Positions 29,401 to 38,900 of a stretch of 64,000 nucleotides of DNA are shown one piece after another. The notes beneath the pieces were generated by a model, which saw only the letters and a list, made by a program, of their open reading frames with translations, was not told where the DNA came from and ran no database searches. The position numbers and the translations under genes were made by a program. How positions within the stretch are numbered: position 1 is the first letter of the stretch; each line of letters begins with the position of its first letter. The stretch comes from Chionoecetes opilio. Lineage: Eukaryota > Arthropoda > Malacostraca > Decapoda > Majidae. The stretch covers positions 40,001-104,000 of the forward strand of contig JACEEZ010023511.1 of assembly GCA_016584305.1 (NCBI GenBank), read 5' to 3'.

Positions 29401-32400
29401 CATTCTATTGCATTGCCAATATTGGCTACACGGTGCACTTCTTCAGCTCAAAATTTGGCAAATAATGATACCTGTACAAATAAGATTATCCCAGACCCCC
29501 TCAGGAGTCGCTCAGGTAGAATGTCATACTTCATGATACAGGATGCCCATAGGGCTTTCAGTTTTCACAATTCTGACTGAAAACTGTGTTGACCATTCTA
29601 TGAGAGGAACCAGCCAGAAATGCTGAAATTGAATGCCCAGTGGACATTCCACGTGGATGGCTCCCGACGGACTCTAGGGTAATTACCACCTATGGTTTGC
29701 TTTTCTCAATTATCAAGGGCTTCCATGTGGGCGGCCCTATTTTTTTCTTTTCTTAGTTAATATCTAAAAAATTGTAGCATTTATTTCAAGTCGCAAAATT
29801 TACTGGTAATTCATGGCCTGAACCATCATTGCAGTAAAGTGGCATGGCTGATCGACTGTTACACAGTTCTCATGACAGAAATCCAACACAATTCAACAAC
29901 AATGCAAATTTTGCAGTCGAGCATACATAGTGTCTTGTTTACATAAATTTTATTTCAATAATAGATTTGTTGTTCAATGGATCAGCTGCTTTTAAAGATT
30001 AGGAAGACAGTGAAACTATTGATGAGGATGATTGAAATAATTTAGAATGGATGAATGATCTCATGTTTCCCTTTGATCAAAATATATACTATGTTTCACA
30101 AAACAGATTGTCTTGGCTTCAGTTGCAATGATTCCTGAAATCAAAATGGGCATATTTCGACCTTCTGCCTACTCAGAAGTGGGTTAATCCCCTAAATTGA
30201 CAACTCAGAAGGATGCATACTGTTTCAGAGGGTCAAAATTAACATTTTGACACCTATTTTGTACATGTACTCGAAATGTGCATTAAAGGTGGATTGGGCG
30301 GGGCAAATCCATGGTGACCTTTGACCCACTCAGAAGTGGGTTAATCCCCTAAAGTGACAACTCAGAAGGACTCATATTGTCACAGAGGGTCCCAAGGAAC
30401 ATTTTGACTTGGGTTTCGTAGATGTACTCAAGATGTGCTATAAAAGTCTATGGGGCGCCCCCTATAGGCCTCTCAGAAATGGACTAGTCCCCATGACGGA
30501 CACTTAAGAGTGCTTCAGTTCGATTCTGACACTAACAAGGAACCATTTGACATAGATTTGGTTGTTGTACTCAAACATGTATTATAAAACCAATTTTAGG
30601 GGTACTTTGAGCAGTGCCCCCTGGTGGTGTCCCCAAAGGCATCACTTAAGAGTTGTGTTTTGGGGGGTCCCGATCACATATCTAATAATTCCAGGCCTCA
30701 AACCTTTTGTAGTCAAGATGTCAATTAAGCTTTTGCTAGCTCCTAGACTACTTGCATCTCTAGTATTCTTGACGTCTAATGCTTCACCATCTGGCTCCAT
30801 ATCTGGGCCTCCCTGAACCTCCATTGGATTAAGAATCTGGATGACAGAGGCACGTGGCCCACCTTCCCTTACATAACCATAATTCTATTGTTACAGTTTT
30901 TCCATCCAATACAAACCTTTCTCTAGCGGGTACTAAGTCTTCTGTGATGCAGTGTTCCTTTACAACTACCTCTCCATCCTTTTATTTATCATTCTCTCCT
31001 TACTCATTTTATATATCCATAACACCTCACCACTATCAGCTAAATACACCGCTTTTTACCTCCTAATGAGCCTACCCTAAGCTAGAAAGTGGTCTCTAGC
31101 AAATGACTCCTAATATAAATACTCCCTCTCAACCTCACATTCAGCTTCGATGATGCCATATTTCCATCACTGCAAAACAACTGGTATATTAAGATCTATG
31201 ATACAAACAGTAAACAAGTAACCCACTAACCTGAGCCATGAGTGGAGTTGCGAGTGTCTGTGAGGCCATACAGTCCCCTGAGGGTGTTTGGGGCCTCATA
31301 CTTGGCCTTGTAAACCTTGGTTGGGCCCATCACAGTGCGCCAATGTCTGATGGCATCCTCACGAGCAAGGACGAGGGCTTGAATAGGACCGCTGGGTGAA
31401 GAAGGCCATGTGGGTTATGGGGTTTATTCCCTGTTTATATCACTAACAAGTTTGCAGCACTAATATAATGGACAGTATTTATAAATATACAGTGCATTGG
31501 TTTAATCATTACAATAAGTTTGAATATTTAATAAGGTAGGTGACACCTTTTTGTTAATTGAGTCCATGAATTTAAGTCCATGCTTGAATTTATTTGGGAT
31601 CCATCAACCATAGCCACATGTATAGTAAAGCCATGACCAAATCAGCGTTCAACTACACAAGTCCTGTGGAATTCTAATATCAAACACTCTTTGATTGAGT
31701 AATGGACCACCCTGAGATATGGTATTACGTACACCCATGAACCTTCAAGCTGACTCTGTAATAATTTCTACAAAGAACACTTATGTCTATTTTCAAAATC
31801 CTGGACTGTGCCCCAACACATTCTTCTACTTCTTCAATCGTTGTATAACACCAAGTAATGTTGAGGCAACTACACACTTGGCCATAGTTCATAGAATAAA
31901 TGTACTAACTATGTAGACAGACAGATAGACAAACAGACAGAAACAGGCAGACACAAACAATCAGACAGGCAGAAAGGCCACACACACACACACAGAGCTT
32001 AACAGAGGGACAGAAAGACATACATCAATAACCTCTAAAACTAACATGATGATTATCTGCAACTACATGAAGAAATTACACAACTAAGATGGTAAATGTT
32101 ATAATACAGATGCACCTGTCCAATACATTTTCTTACCTTGCCATAAAAGTTACTAGTCTGTTGTAGAAAAATTTTCCTTTGTGTTCCTTATAAAATTCTT
32201 CAGTCTTGTCTCTTTGTAATCGGATTTCTTTGTGCCGGACAACAAAGAACTTTTCTTGAATTATTTTGCTCCTTATAGCCTGCAAATAAAAAGTCACTTG
32301 TCTTTGGTTTTTCAGTCCATTAACTAAACTACCTCACATTGGATATAATGGTTGTGCGCTGCATAGACTCACAAACTCTACGAAACTAACTAAGTTCATT

Positions 32401-33045
32401 TAGTCAAATCTGCAGGAAAAAAATATAGAAAATCATCAAAACAAGACAGCCCAACTATGTACCATTTCATATCTATTTGTCTAGCCTGCTCAAGAAATAA
32501 AGGAGTTTATAATTCTAATAGTGGCTAATACAAGATAATTTAGAAGAACCCACTTCGGTAGTGTTAATCCCATTCATAAGGTACTGTGTAAAGATGCATC
32601 CTGTATACATTATCAACCATGACCTCACTAGGCACGATCAGTCTGCCAACAGTGTCAAAGAGAACACAATCATCATATCTGAAACCCTTCTCTTTCTCCT
32701 GCCTCTCAAACAAAACAATAAGAATTTTTTCTACTTGAGGATGCAATAGCAGATTACAGTAGGGATTCAGTTTCCCCACCTACGAAACCTGACTTGTCCC
32801 CTATGTCAGTGGCAGGAAGGGGCCATGCTGTTTATGCCTTAATCTTAATTTGTGGGACATCTTTTGGCCCCATGTGTATAATATGAATGCGAAAAGTGTT
32901 TTTGTTAGTGCTGAGTTAAATTCCACAGCTAACAAAGGTTGAGGATACAGAGATGTACAAAGGTAGTCCTCACCTGCAGTACGTGTGGTGCACGAGTGAC
33001 GTCAGGTTTTAACAAGGCCAGAGTTAGCTGAAGCCGCCCGGCCAT
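26338..33045 (-). CDS. NME6: NME6 nucleoside diphosphate kinase-like protein, complete
   Basis: Four minus-strand exons, 33045-32974, 32279-32137, 31391-31231 and 26480-26338, join without a phase conflict into about 172 residues. The NDK fold is clear: LALLKPD with the nucleotide-contacting lysine (residue 13), EFYKEHKGKFFYNRL, the MGPTKVYKAK segment, LRGLYGLTDTRN and the catalytic histidine in STHGSD (about residue 123). GLTDTRN and the C-terminal REIKLFFPEF then DWY match NME6 rather than the short group I kinases; human NME6 is slightly longer. NDKs transfer a phosphate from NTP to NDP through that histidine. Mammalian NME6 is mitochondria-associated with weak kinase activity, so enzymatic output here is uncertain. 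The start is the first ATG ahead of the conserved strand. Intron 3 carries a 3.9 kb palindromic element. Confidence 0.93.
26892..27470. repeat. Four diverged ~145-bp tandem units in the left arm
   Basis: GAGTACA-type words start at 26892, 27034, 27177 and 27334. Each is followed by shared TCAAAATGTT and GGGGATTAACCCACTTCTGA-like blocks in the later units. The mirror set is in the right arm, about 30130-30715. Confidence 0.75.
28317..28700 (+). pseudogene. Uncharacterised element-borne protein, N-terminal piece, interrupted
   Basis: The frame encodes DVQNAFIELAHDEP, TLQRYTASIYMYGA, a KGIDASAIPPCESE block and VAFVAKMWAQADQVE up to NGWQLVDGT. At that point a 455-bp LTR-like insertion breaks it. 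It resembles the C-terminal part of large uncharacterised proteins I recall from crustaceans, molluscs and cnidarians, which end in a WF-acidic-G motif, so it is probably a captured 3' fragment. An in-frame stop immediately precedes the first ATG of the frame (28293) in the arm, so the original N-terminus is missing. No function is known. Confidence 0.55.
28701..29155. mobile_element. Solo LTR-like insertion with 5-bp duplication
   Basis: A 455-bp segment starts TG and ends CA, with exact GTACC repeats on both sides (28696-28700 and 29156-29160). These are the signs of a solo LTR left by an LTR retrotransposon. It contains no coding sequence. Its removal together with one GTACC restores the surrounding reading frame, which supports insertion rather than an intron. 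Confidence 0.8.
29161..29310 (+). pseudogene. C-terminal piece of the interrupted element-borne protein
   Basis: Continues the frame from before the LTR-like insertion with PIWFEGEQLPTSLVPDKNN, then a long acidic tail (EEEESDE, SSSDEED) to TGA. The stop lies just inside the right arm. A related acidic-tail coding sequence recurs near 30000-30045, hinting at an internal duplication. Confidence 0.55.
30754..30905 (-). other. Open stretch interrupted by the palindromic element
   Basis: On the minus strand about 50 codons are open (including ASVIQILNPMEVQGGPDMEP) up to the right edge of the element. The frame resumes at the left edge (26852-26822) for about eight codons to TAA if one CTT copy is dropped. 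It could be a remnant exon or chance. Confidence 0.3.
31231..31391 (-). CDS. NME6: NME6 exon 3 with catalytic histidine
   Basis: Follows a CACCCAG acceptor. Encodes SGPIQALVLAREDAIRHW and onward to TDTRNSTHGS, with the active-site H, ending before donor GTTAGT (phase 1). Confidence 0.95.
31392..32136. other. NME6 intron 2
   Basis: AT-rich. A degenerate CAGACAGA-type stretch lies near 31916-31970. Nothing else is assignable. Confidence 0.6.
32137..32279 (-). CDS. NME6: NME6 exon 2
   Basis: Follows a TTTGCAG acceptor. Encodes 47 codons through TEEFYKEHKGKFFYNRL and leaves AG before donor GTAAGA. Confidence 0.93.
32280..32973. other. NME6 intron 1
   Basis: No repeats or other genes recognised. 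Confidence 0.6.
32974..33045 (-). CDS. NME6: NME6 exon 1
   Basis: 24 codons from ATG, including QLTLALLKPD, ending CTGCAG before donor GTGAGG (phase 0). Confidence 0.9.
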
Positions 33046-34120
33046 TGCTTCTTTCAGGCAGGAAATTTCTATTATTGTGACTTTGTATTTATTGAAAGAC
33101 TGTCCTTCCTCTTCTTGATTTCTGTTATGGTGAATGCCAACAAAGCTTCTGAAGTTCTAAAGGTGCAGCCCACCTAGACCAAGACATGGCAGTGGATGCA
33201 TGCTCTGATCTTGATGGTACTGGTGGCCTATCTATATAGGTCAGACCAATGAATTGGCTGCTCCTGTAGGAAAGAAAGTATCAAAAAGATAAAACCAAAT
33301 AGAAGCATACTATGCCATTGTCTACCTCACATGTATCATATTTTGGTTCTACTGCAGTTTAATGCATTACATGGCACGCAGTTATAACCGTCCTCAACTT
33401 TTAGATCTGACCATTAACAGCATTTCTAACCCCTACAACAGCTGTCGAAACTGAAAAATAACATAAGGGGGGGTCTGGGTGGGGCTGTGCCCCCTCAGTT
33501 AGGTTAGGTTACGTAACAAATATCTAGGTTAGGTTAGTGAGCTAGCGGGGAGGGGGGTCTAAGGGAGCACAGCACCCCCAGTTAGGCCAGGCAAGTTTTG
33601 GTATATAGGGACTATTGCATCAAACTGCAGTTTTACCCATATTCCCGCCAATACTTTCATCCCATCCATCATCCGTCTCCTTGTCTAACTACACAGTCCC
33701 AACAGGAACATAATTCCTTTTCTTCCAGTTCTCTCATCAGCTACAATTCTTTTACATCTCATTTCTGTCATAATCAGGGGTGCACCCAGGAGAGGGATTG
33801 TGAATCAGCAAGAAAATGTAATATAATAATAAATAGGACACAATATTCCTCAAAAAACATTTAAATGATGTTGAATTGCTTAAATATCGGGTGTGATGAT
33901 GACTAAATCAAAGCACATTTTTTCCGCAGCATATATAAAACAAAATTTAACGAAGGCCTTAATTAAATCATTAATAAATTGATGAATAAAAAAATATGAA
34001 TAAAAACTCACAAATAGACGTTTAATTAGAGGATATATGAGAAAGCTGATTTTTTAAAGAATGTATGTAACGGCAATACCTAACCCAGGCTCAAATAAAG
34101 ACTTAGCGAGCGGTTGTTTT
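33046..34120. promoter_or_regulatory. 5' flank of NME6 in the divergent NME6/MRPL20 spacer
   Basis: No coding sequence. The segment probably holds the NME6 5' UTR and promoter because the start codon lies at its left edge. TTAGGTTAGG-like runs occur near 33500. No specific factor site is claimed. Confidence 0.35.
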
Positions 34121-34309
34121 GGCACCCGTGTAGATGTGTGGTCCCATCAGAGTCTCAGCTCCCTGGCCGACGGTCAAGGTTGCCAGATATGTATTTCTGC
34201 TGCAGTGTTACCACGCCGGGCGAGTCTCTCTCTCTCTCTCCTTCCTTTCCTTTCCCTTCTCTCTCTGTCTCTCCTTTCTCTCTCTCTCATCTCTCTCTCT
34301 CTCTCTCTC

Positions 34310-34392
<83 letters not shown>

Positions 34393-34652
34393 CTTCCTTT
34401 CCTTTCCCTTCTCTCTCTCTGTCTCTCCTTTCTCTCTCTCTCTCTCTCCTTCCTTTCCCTTCTCTCTCTCTCTCTCTCCTTCCTTTCCCTTCTCTCTCTC
34501 TCCTTACTTTCCCTTCTCTCTCTCTCTCTCTCTCTCTCTCCTTCCTTTCCCTTCTCTCTCTCTCCTTTCTCTCTCTCATCTCTCTCTCGTGGAGGATGAA
34601 AAGAGAAGGAAGAGGAGGAGGAGGAGGGAGAAGAATAGTAATGAAAAAAGAA

Positions 34653-34735
<83 letters not shown>

Positions 34736-34742
34736 GAAAGGA

Positions 34743-34792
<50 letters not shown>

Positions 34793-34833
34793 AGAGAAGA
34801 GAGAGAGAGAGAGAGAGAAAGGAGAGAAGGGAA

Positions 34834-34906
<73 letters not shown>

Positions 34907-34943
34907 AAGGGAAGGGAAGGAGAAGAGAGAGAGAAGGTAAGGA

Positions 34944-35014
<71 letters not shown>

Positions 35015-35029
35015 AAGGAGAGAAGGGAA

Positions 35030-35091
<62 letters not shown>

Positions 35092-35126
35092 GAAAGGAAG
35101 GAGAAAGAGAGAGAGAAGGGGAAGGA

Positions 35127-35208
<82 letters not shown>

Positions 35209-35310
35209 CGCCCGGCGTGGTAACACTGCAGCAGAAATACATATCTGGCAACGTAGACCGTCGGCCAGGGAGCTGAGACTCTGATGGGACCACACATCTA
35301 CACGAGTGCC
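34121..35310. mobile_element. 1.2 kb palindrome of CT/GA repeats with unique inverted ends
   Basis: About 90-100 bases of unique DNA at each end are inverted copies (GGCAC(C/T)CGTGTAGATGTG read inward, with the CACGCCGGGCGAG boundary). The left interior is almost pure CT and the right is almost pure GA. Flanking 8-mers GTTGTTTT and GTTGTTTC agree at seven positions, suggesting a transposed foldback element. All long reading frames through it are artefacts of serine/leucine or arginine/glutamate repetition. Confidence 0.78.
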
Positions 35311-35868
35311 GTTGTTTCTCCTCTAAAAGACTAAAATACTGATGTTATTTTTCCAGCCACACTTTATATTTTGAAAGCCCTTCCCGATAAAAAATCCAGT
35401 GTGCGTCCCTGGCTACAATCACATGCATAATTTTTATTGTTTATATCATACCTCTCACATCCTCATACTACACGTTCTACTAATATCTGCTGAACAGCTT
35501 CATGTTTGCATCTTTCATACAGGCACGCGCACCCTGAACCTCGCCACACGTCCCACACGTCACACCCCTTGGCTTGCTGGTCATCCCCTCCTGGCACACA
35601 CCACAGCCACTCTTCACCATCACCCATGAAGGCTTACCTCCAAAATAATCAAAGAAAGCCTCAAAAAAGCAAGAAGAGTCGGGGGGATCTTGACCTTGAT
35701 CGCAGTCAGTTTTTGGATCTTGATCTTGGTGGTTATTCACCCATCAGCTGAGCTCAAGGTGCCGAATGGTGCAGTTGCAGCTGAGCACTTCTCGGTAGTA
35801 ACTTCCATTGTAGCTGCAATATTTGTTCGTTATTAACCATCTCGTGATACACCGACGTCTCACAGAAG
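35311..35868. promoter_or_regulatory. 5' flank of MRPL20
   Basis: Sequence between the palindrome and the MRPL20 start codon. The promoter is expected here by position only; no element is identified. Confidence 0.35.
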
Positions 35869-35955
35869 ATGGTGATCACGTCGCCCACGCTGTTTGCCCG
35901 TGCCCGAGGGCCTGACCGCTACTGGAGGAGAAGACGAGTGATGTCCCTGTCAGCG
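35869..35955 (+). CDS. MRPL20: MRPL20 exon 1
   Basis: 29 codons ending LSA before donor GTGAGC. RGPDRYWRRRR matches the insect L20m start. Confidence 0.9.
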
Positions 35956-38900
35956 GTGAGCTGACCCTGGCCGGGTTACGTATTACCTATAATAGTACAC
36001 TTCATGTAGCCTCCACCCACCTCCTGGCTCCATTTGTTGGTGATGTGTTTGGGCACCACAACTTGTTAGTTATGGCTGAGAACTGGGCTCTCACTGCCGG
36101 CCTAAATACGCTATAGGTGTTATTGATTAATATTCCGCAGGAGTTGGCGGGCTCCACAGGCCTTACAGCTTACTTTTTCTGTATTATTTTCGGCTCAGTA
36201 TAATGTGCAGGAGTTATTCACTTACGGAAACCAAAAATATAGCACTTATTTTTATATAATAATAGCTAGGTTAGGTTACTACGTTTTGGTTTGGTTAGTT
36301 ACGTTATTTTTAGGTTTGGGTTAAGCTTTGTAAAGTTATTTGGGTTGAATAAGCGAATCTGATGGTGCGCGATTGCCCGGCTACCGCGGCTGGTTGGCCC
36401 CACTACTGCGCAATATTTACCGTATTATTTCTAATCCACCATTTCTGTTCCCAGGCCCGCTGTCATCGTGGGGGGGCTTCGGGTGTCGGGGATTGGGGCC
36501 TGACGCCCGGGGGACGACCTGGTTACTCCCTTGGCTTCGGGCCCCTGTCCTCGGTCTGACGAATTTTGCCTGGCCTTTCCTGTCTTCCTCCTTTTCACCT
36601 CCTTTCCTCTATCTCTCCTCTTGTACCTCCTTCTAACCCCCTTTCCTCCTAAGGTGTGAGAGCCATGCTGATGGGATATGAGGCTGGCTTCGGGTCAGTC
36701 ATGAACGGCCTCAGGGTGCCACGGGCACGGTATATCCGTGTACCTTTGCTCTTTCCCTTCATGGGGGTCTTGAGGGGATGACTGTTTATTTCCCCCTCTT
36801 TACTCCAGGCTCACCATGGCCAATGATGATAATTTAACTTTTATAGGGGCTTTAGGGCCGGCCCCTCTACCAAATGGCCCTACTGATCTACCGACCCCTG
36901 CTCCTCTTTTGACTACGGCCCGGAATACTGATTTGCCCGTACCCCAAACTCGACCCTCAGAGTCACTTCGTGCTCCTGAGCCCCCTAGCCAGATCAAGAA
37001 TCCATCCTCAGCACTAGGCGACACTCCAGCCCACAATCCCACTACCTCTTCCGTACCTTCTCCATCATTGCCTCCCTGCTCTTCCCCTCCAGATCCTTCC
37101 TCTACCCTTCCTCCTCCCCAACCTTCTTTGTCCTCCTCCTCATCCTGTGTAGCTACTCTTGCACCCTACAACCCTTCTCCTGCCGGGAGAACTACAGTCC
37201 GCACGGTCACCTCTTCCACACGCCCACGCACATCTACTTCTCTTCCTCACCCCTCTTTCGACACTCTTTTTGGTCCTGCAAAGTGGGACTGTTTCTTCAT
37301 CGTCCCTAGCACCGCCCCTTACTCTGCTAACGCCCTACATTTCACAGCATGCCTCCAACGGCAAGTTGGCAAGGTTGCATTCCGTACCCGCCCCGACCGG
37401 TCCCGCCTGGTGACTGTTGACACCGAGGCCCAAGCTCATGCACTGCTCAACCTTAAAGACCTCGACCATTTGACCCATTTGACATCATGCCCGACATTGC
37501 TCTTAACACTTGCACTGGAACAGTTTCCATCCCCCCGCATTCTTGCCCAGTCGATGACACCGAATGGTCTGATTGCGCGGATGTCCTCCTCGACCTTTTG
37601 ACAGAGGATTATGATGCCGTTGCAGTTTACTGCTACACCATCCCACCCCGGAGCCGCCGTAAGTCCCCTACCAACATTGCCAAAATCACTTTCTGTTAGA
37701 GTAGGGGGTCTCACCAATAAAGGTTGCACCGCTCGGGGATCGAACCCGGGACCTTCCGCATGCCGGGCGGCTGTGCTACCCGTTAAACCACGGGAACCTT
37801 CTAGTGACAACCCACACACTTTCAAAAGGCAAGATCTCCCTGATAGCATTTATGTTGCCGGGGTCCACAACTCTGTTAAACCTTACCGCCCTACTCCACG
37901 CCAGTGCCAGTCCTGCTGGCGTTTTGGCCACCCTGCCAACACTGCCGATTCCTCTTTCCCGCTGCCCTTTTGTCTCAACCTGGCCTGCTCGTTCCACTGT
38001 CCTGCAACATCTCCCACTTGTGCGAATTTGTGGGTTCCCACAACGTCTTCTACAGGGTTGCCCTGTCTACCTCTCGACAGAAGTGCATCCTCAGATTTAG
38101 AGGGCTCACTTTATGGAAGCCCGCCAGGAAGCTTGCCGCCTTGGCTTTTCGCCTACACCCTGCCCAGCTTTATTTCCAATCCCACTTTTCCGGTCCCCTA
38201 CCTACAACCTCTCCTACCCTCTCTTTCCTGTTCCTCCTCCTCCAACTCCTCGTCCTTCATTTGCTCCTCCTGCTGCCCCTTTTCTCCATAATAACCCCTT
38301 TGCCGTCCTCAATCCTGATACTCCGACCTCTAACCCTTCCTTTGTCCCCACCCCCTTCCTCAAAACCCCCCTTGGCCCACCCTTACCAGTCGACCTAAAC
38401 GTTCTTCCCCCTTCCTCCCCCCCGAACCTTCCACTGTCTCTCCCTTCTCAGTTCCTCACACCCCACTTTCTACGTCTCCTCCTACTAAGAAACCCTGTGC
38501 CTCCCAGGTCTCCCCTCCTGGCTCTCCTGTTGAGACCATGGCTATGATCGAGGAGTACCTTGCTCAGCCTCTAGACATGACCCCTCTGCCCTTTTCACAA
38601 ACTGCCTCATCATCCCCACCAACCCTCAACAGTCTAGACATTCATTCTCAACCCTCAAAGTCTCAGCTGAGATACATCCTCTTCCATCCCATCTTCCACC
38701 TACCCCTCTTCCTCCTTCTGCCTCCCAACTTACCCCCTGTCCCTCCTCTTCCCCGCCTTCTCCATCATTCTCCCCACTGCACCCTTCCCCCCTTCTCTCT
38801 GATCACCCTATGTCCTCTCCCTCTTCTACTACAGTAAAACCCTTATAACTCGGCACGATAGGGGCTTTGGCCCTTGCCAAGTTATTCAATGTGCCGAGTT

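Larger units (their letters stand above)
26856..30750. mobile_element. 3.9 kb palindromic DNA element with 1.45 kb inverted arms
   Basis: The arms 26856-28305 and 29304-30750 are near-identical reverse complements around a 1 kb centre. The outer ends read TAGTCTAGGAGCTAGC inward, and the 3-bp sequence CTT flanks both sides (26853-26855, 30751-30753). The arms contain four diverged tandem units of about 145 bp. The centre holds the 3' part of an uncharacterised reading frame, itself split by an LTR-like insertion. No transposase is visible, so movement probably depended on another element. The very high similarity of the arms suggests recent formation or ongoing gene conversion. It lies wholly in NME6 intron 3. 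Confidence 0.88.

Noticed and set aside
28029..29580. Identical ~64-codon frames in the two arms as a duplicated gene
   Set aside because: They are mirror copies in the inverted arms, with no recognisable domain and no ATG in a good context.
30754..30905. Open stretch considered as NME6 exon 4
   Set aside because: It lacks the expected REI-x-FFPEF block, which is found instead at 26480-26338 with correct phase.
34061..35297. Very long serine/leucine and arginine/glutamate reading frames on both strands
   Set aside because: They follow from CT and GA repetition in a palindrome and have no domain or start context.
37722..37798. Functional tRNA-Ala gene
   Set aside because: Acceptor stem and one T-stem pair do not match; interpreted as a SINE head or pseudogene.
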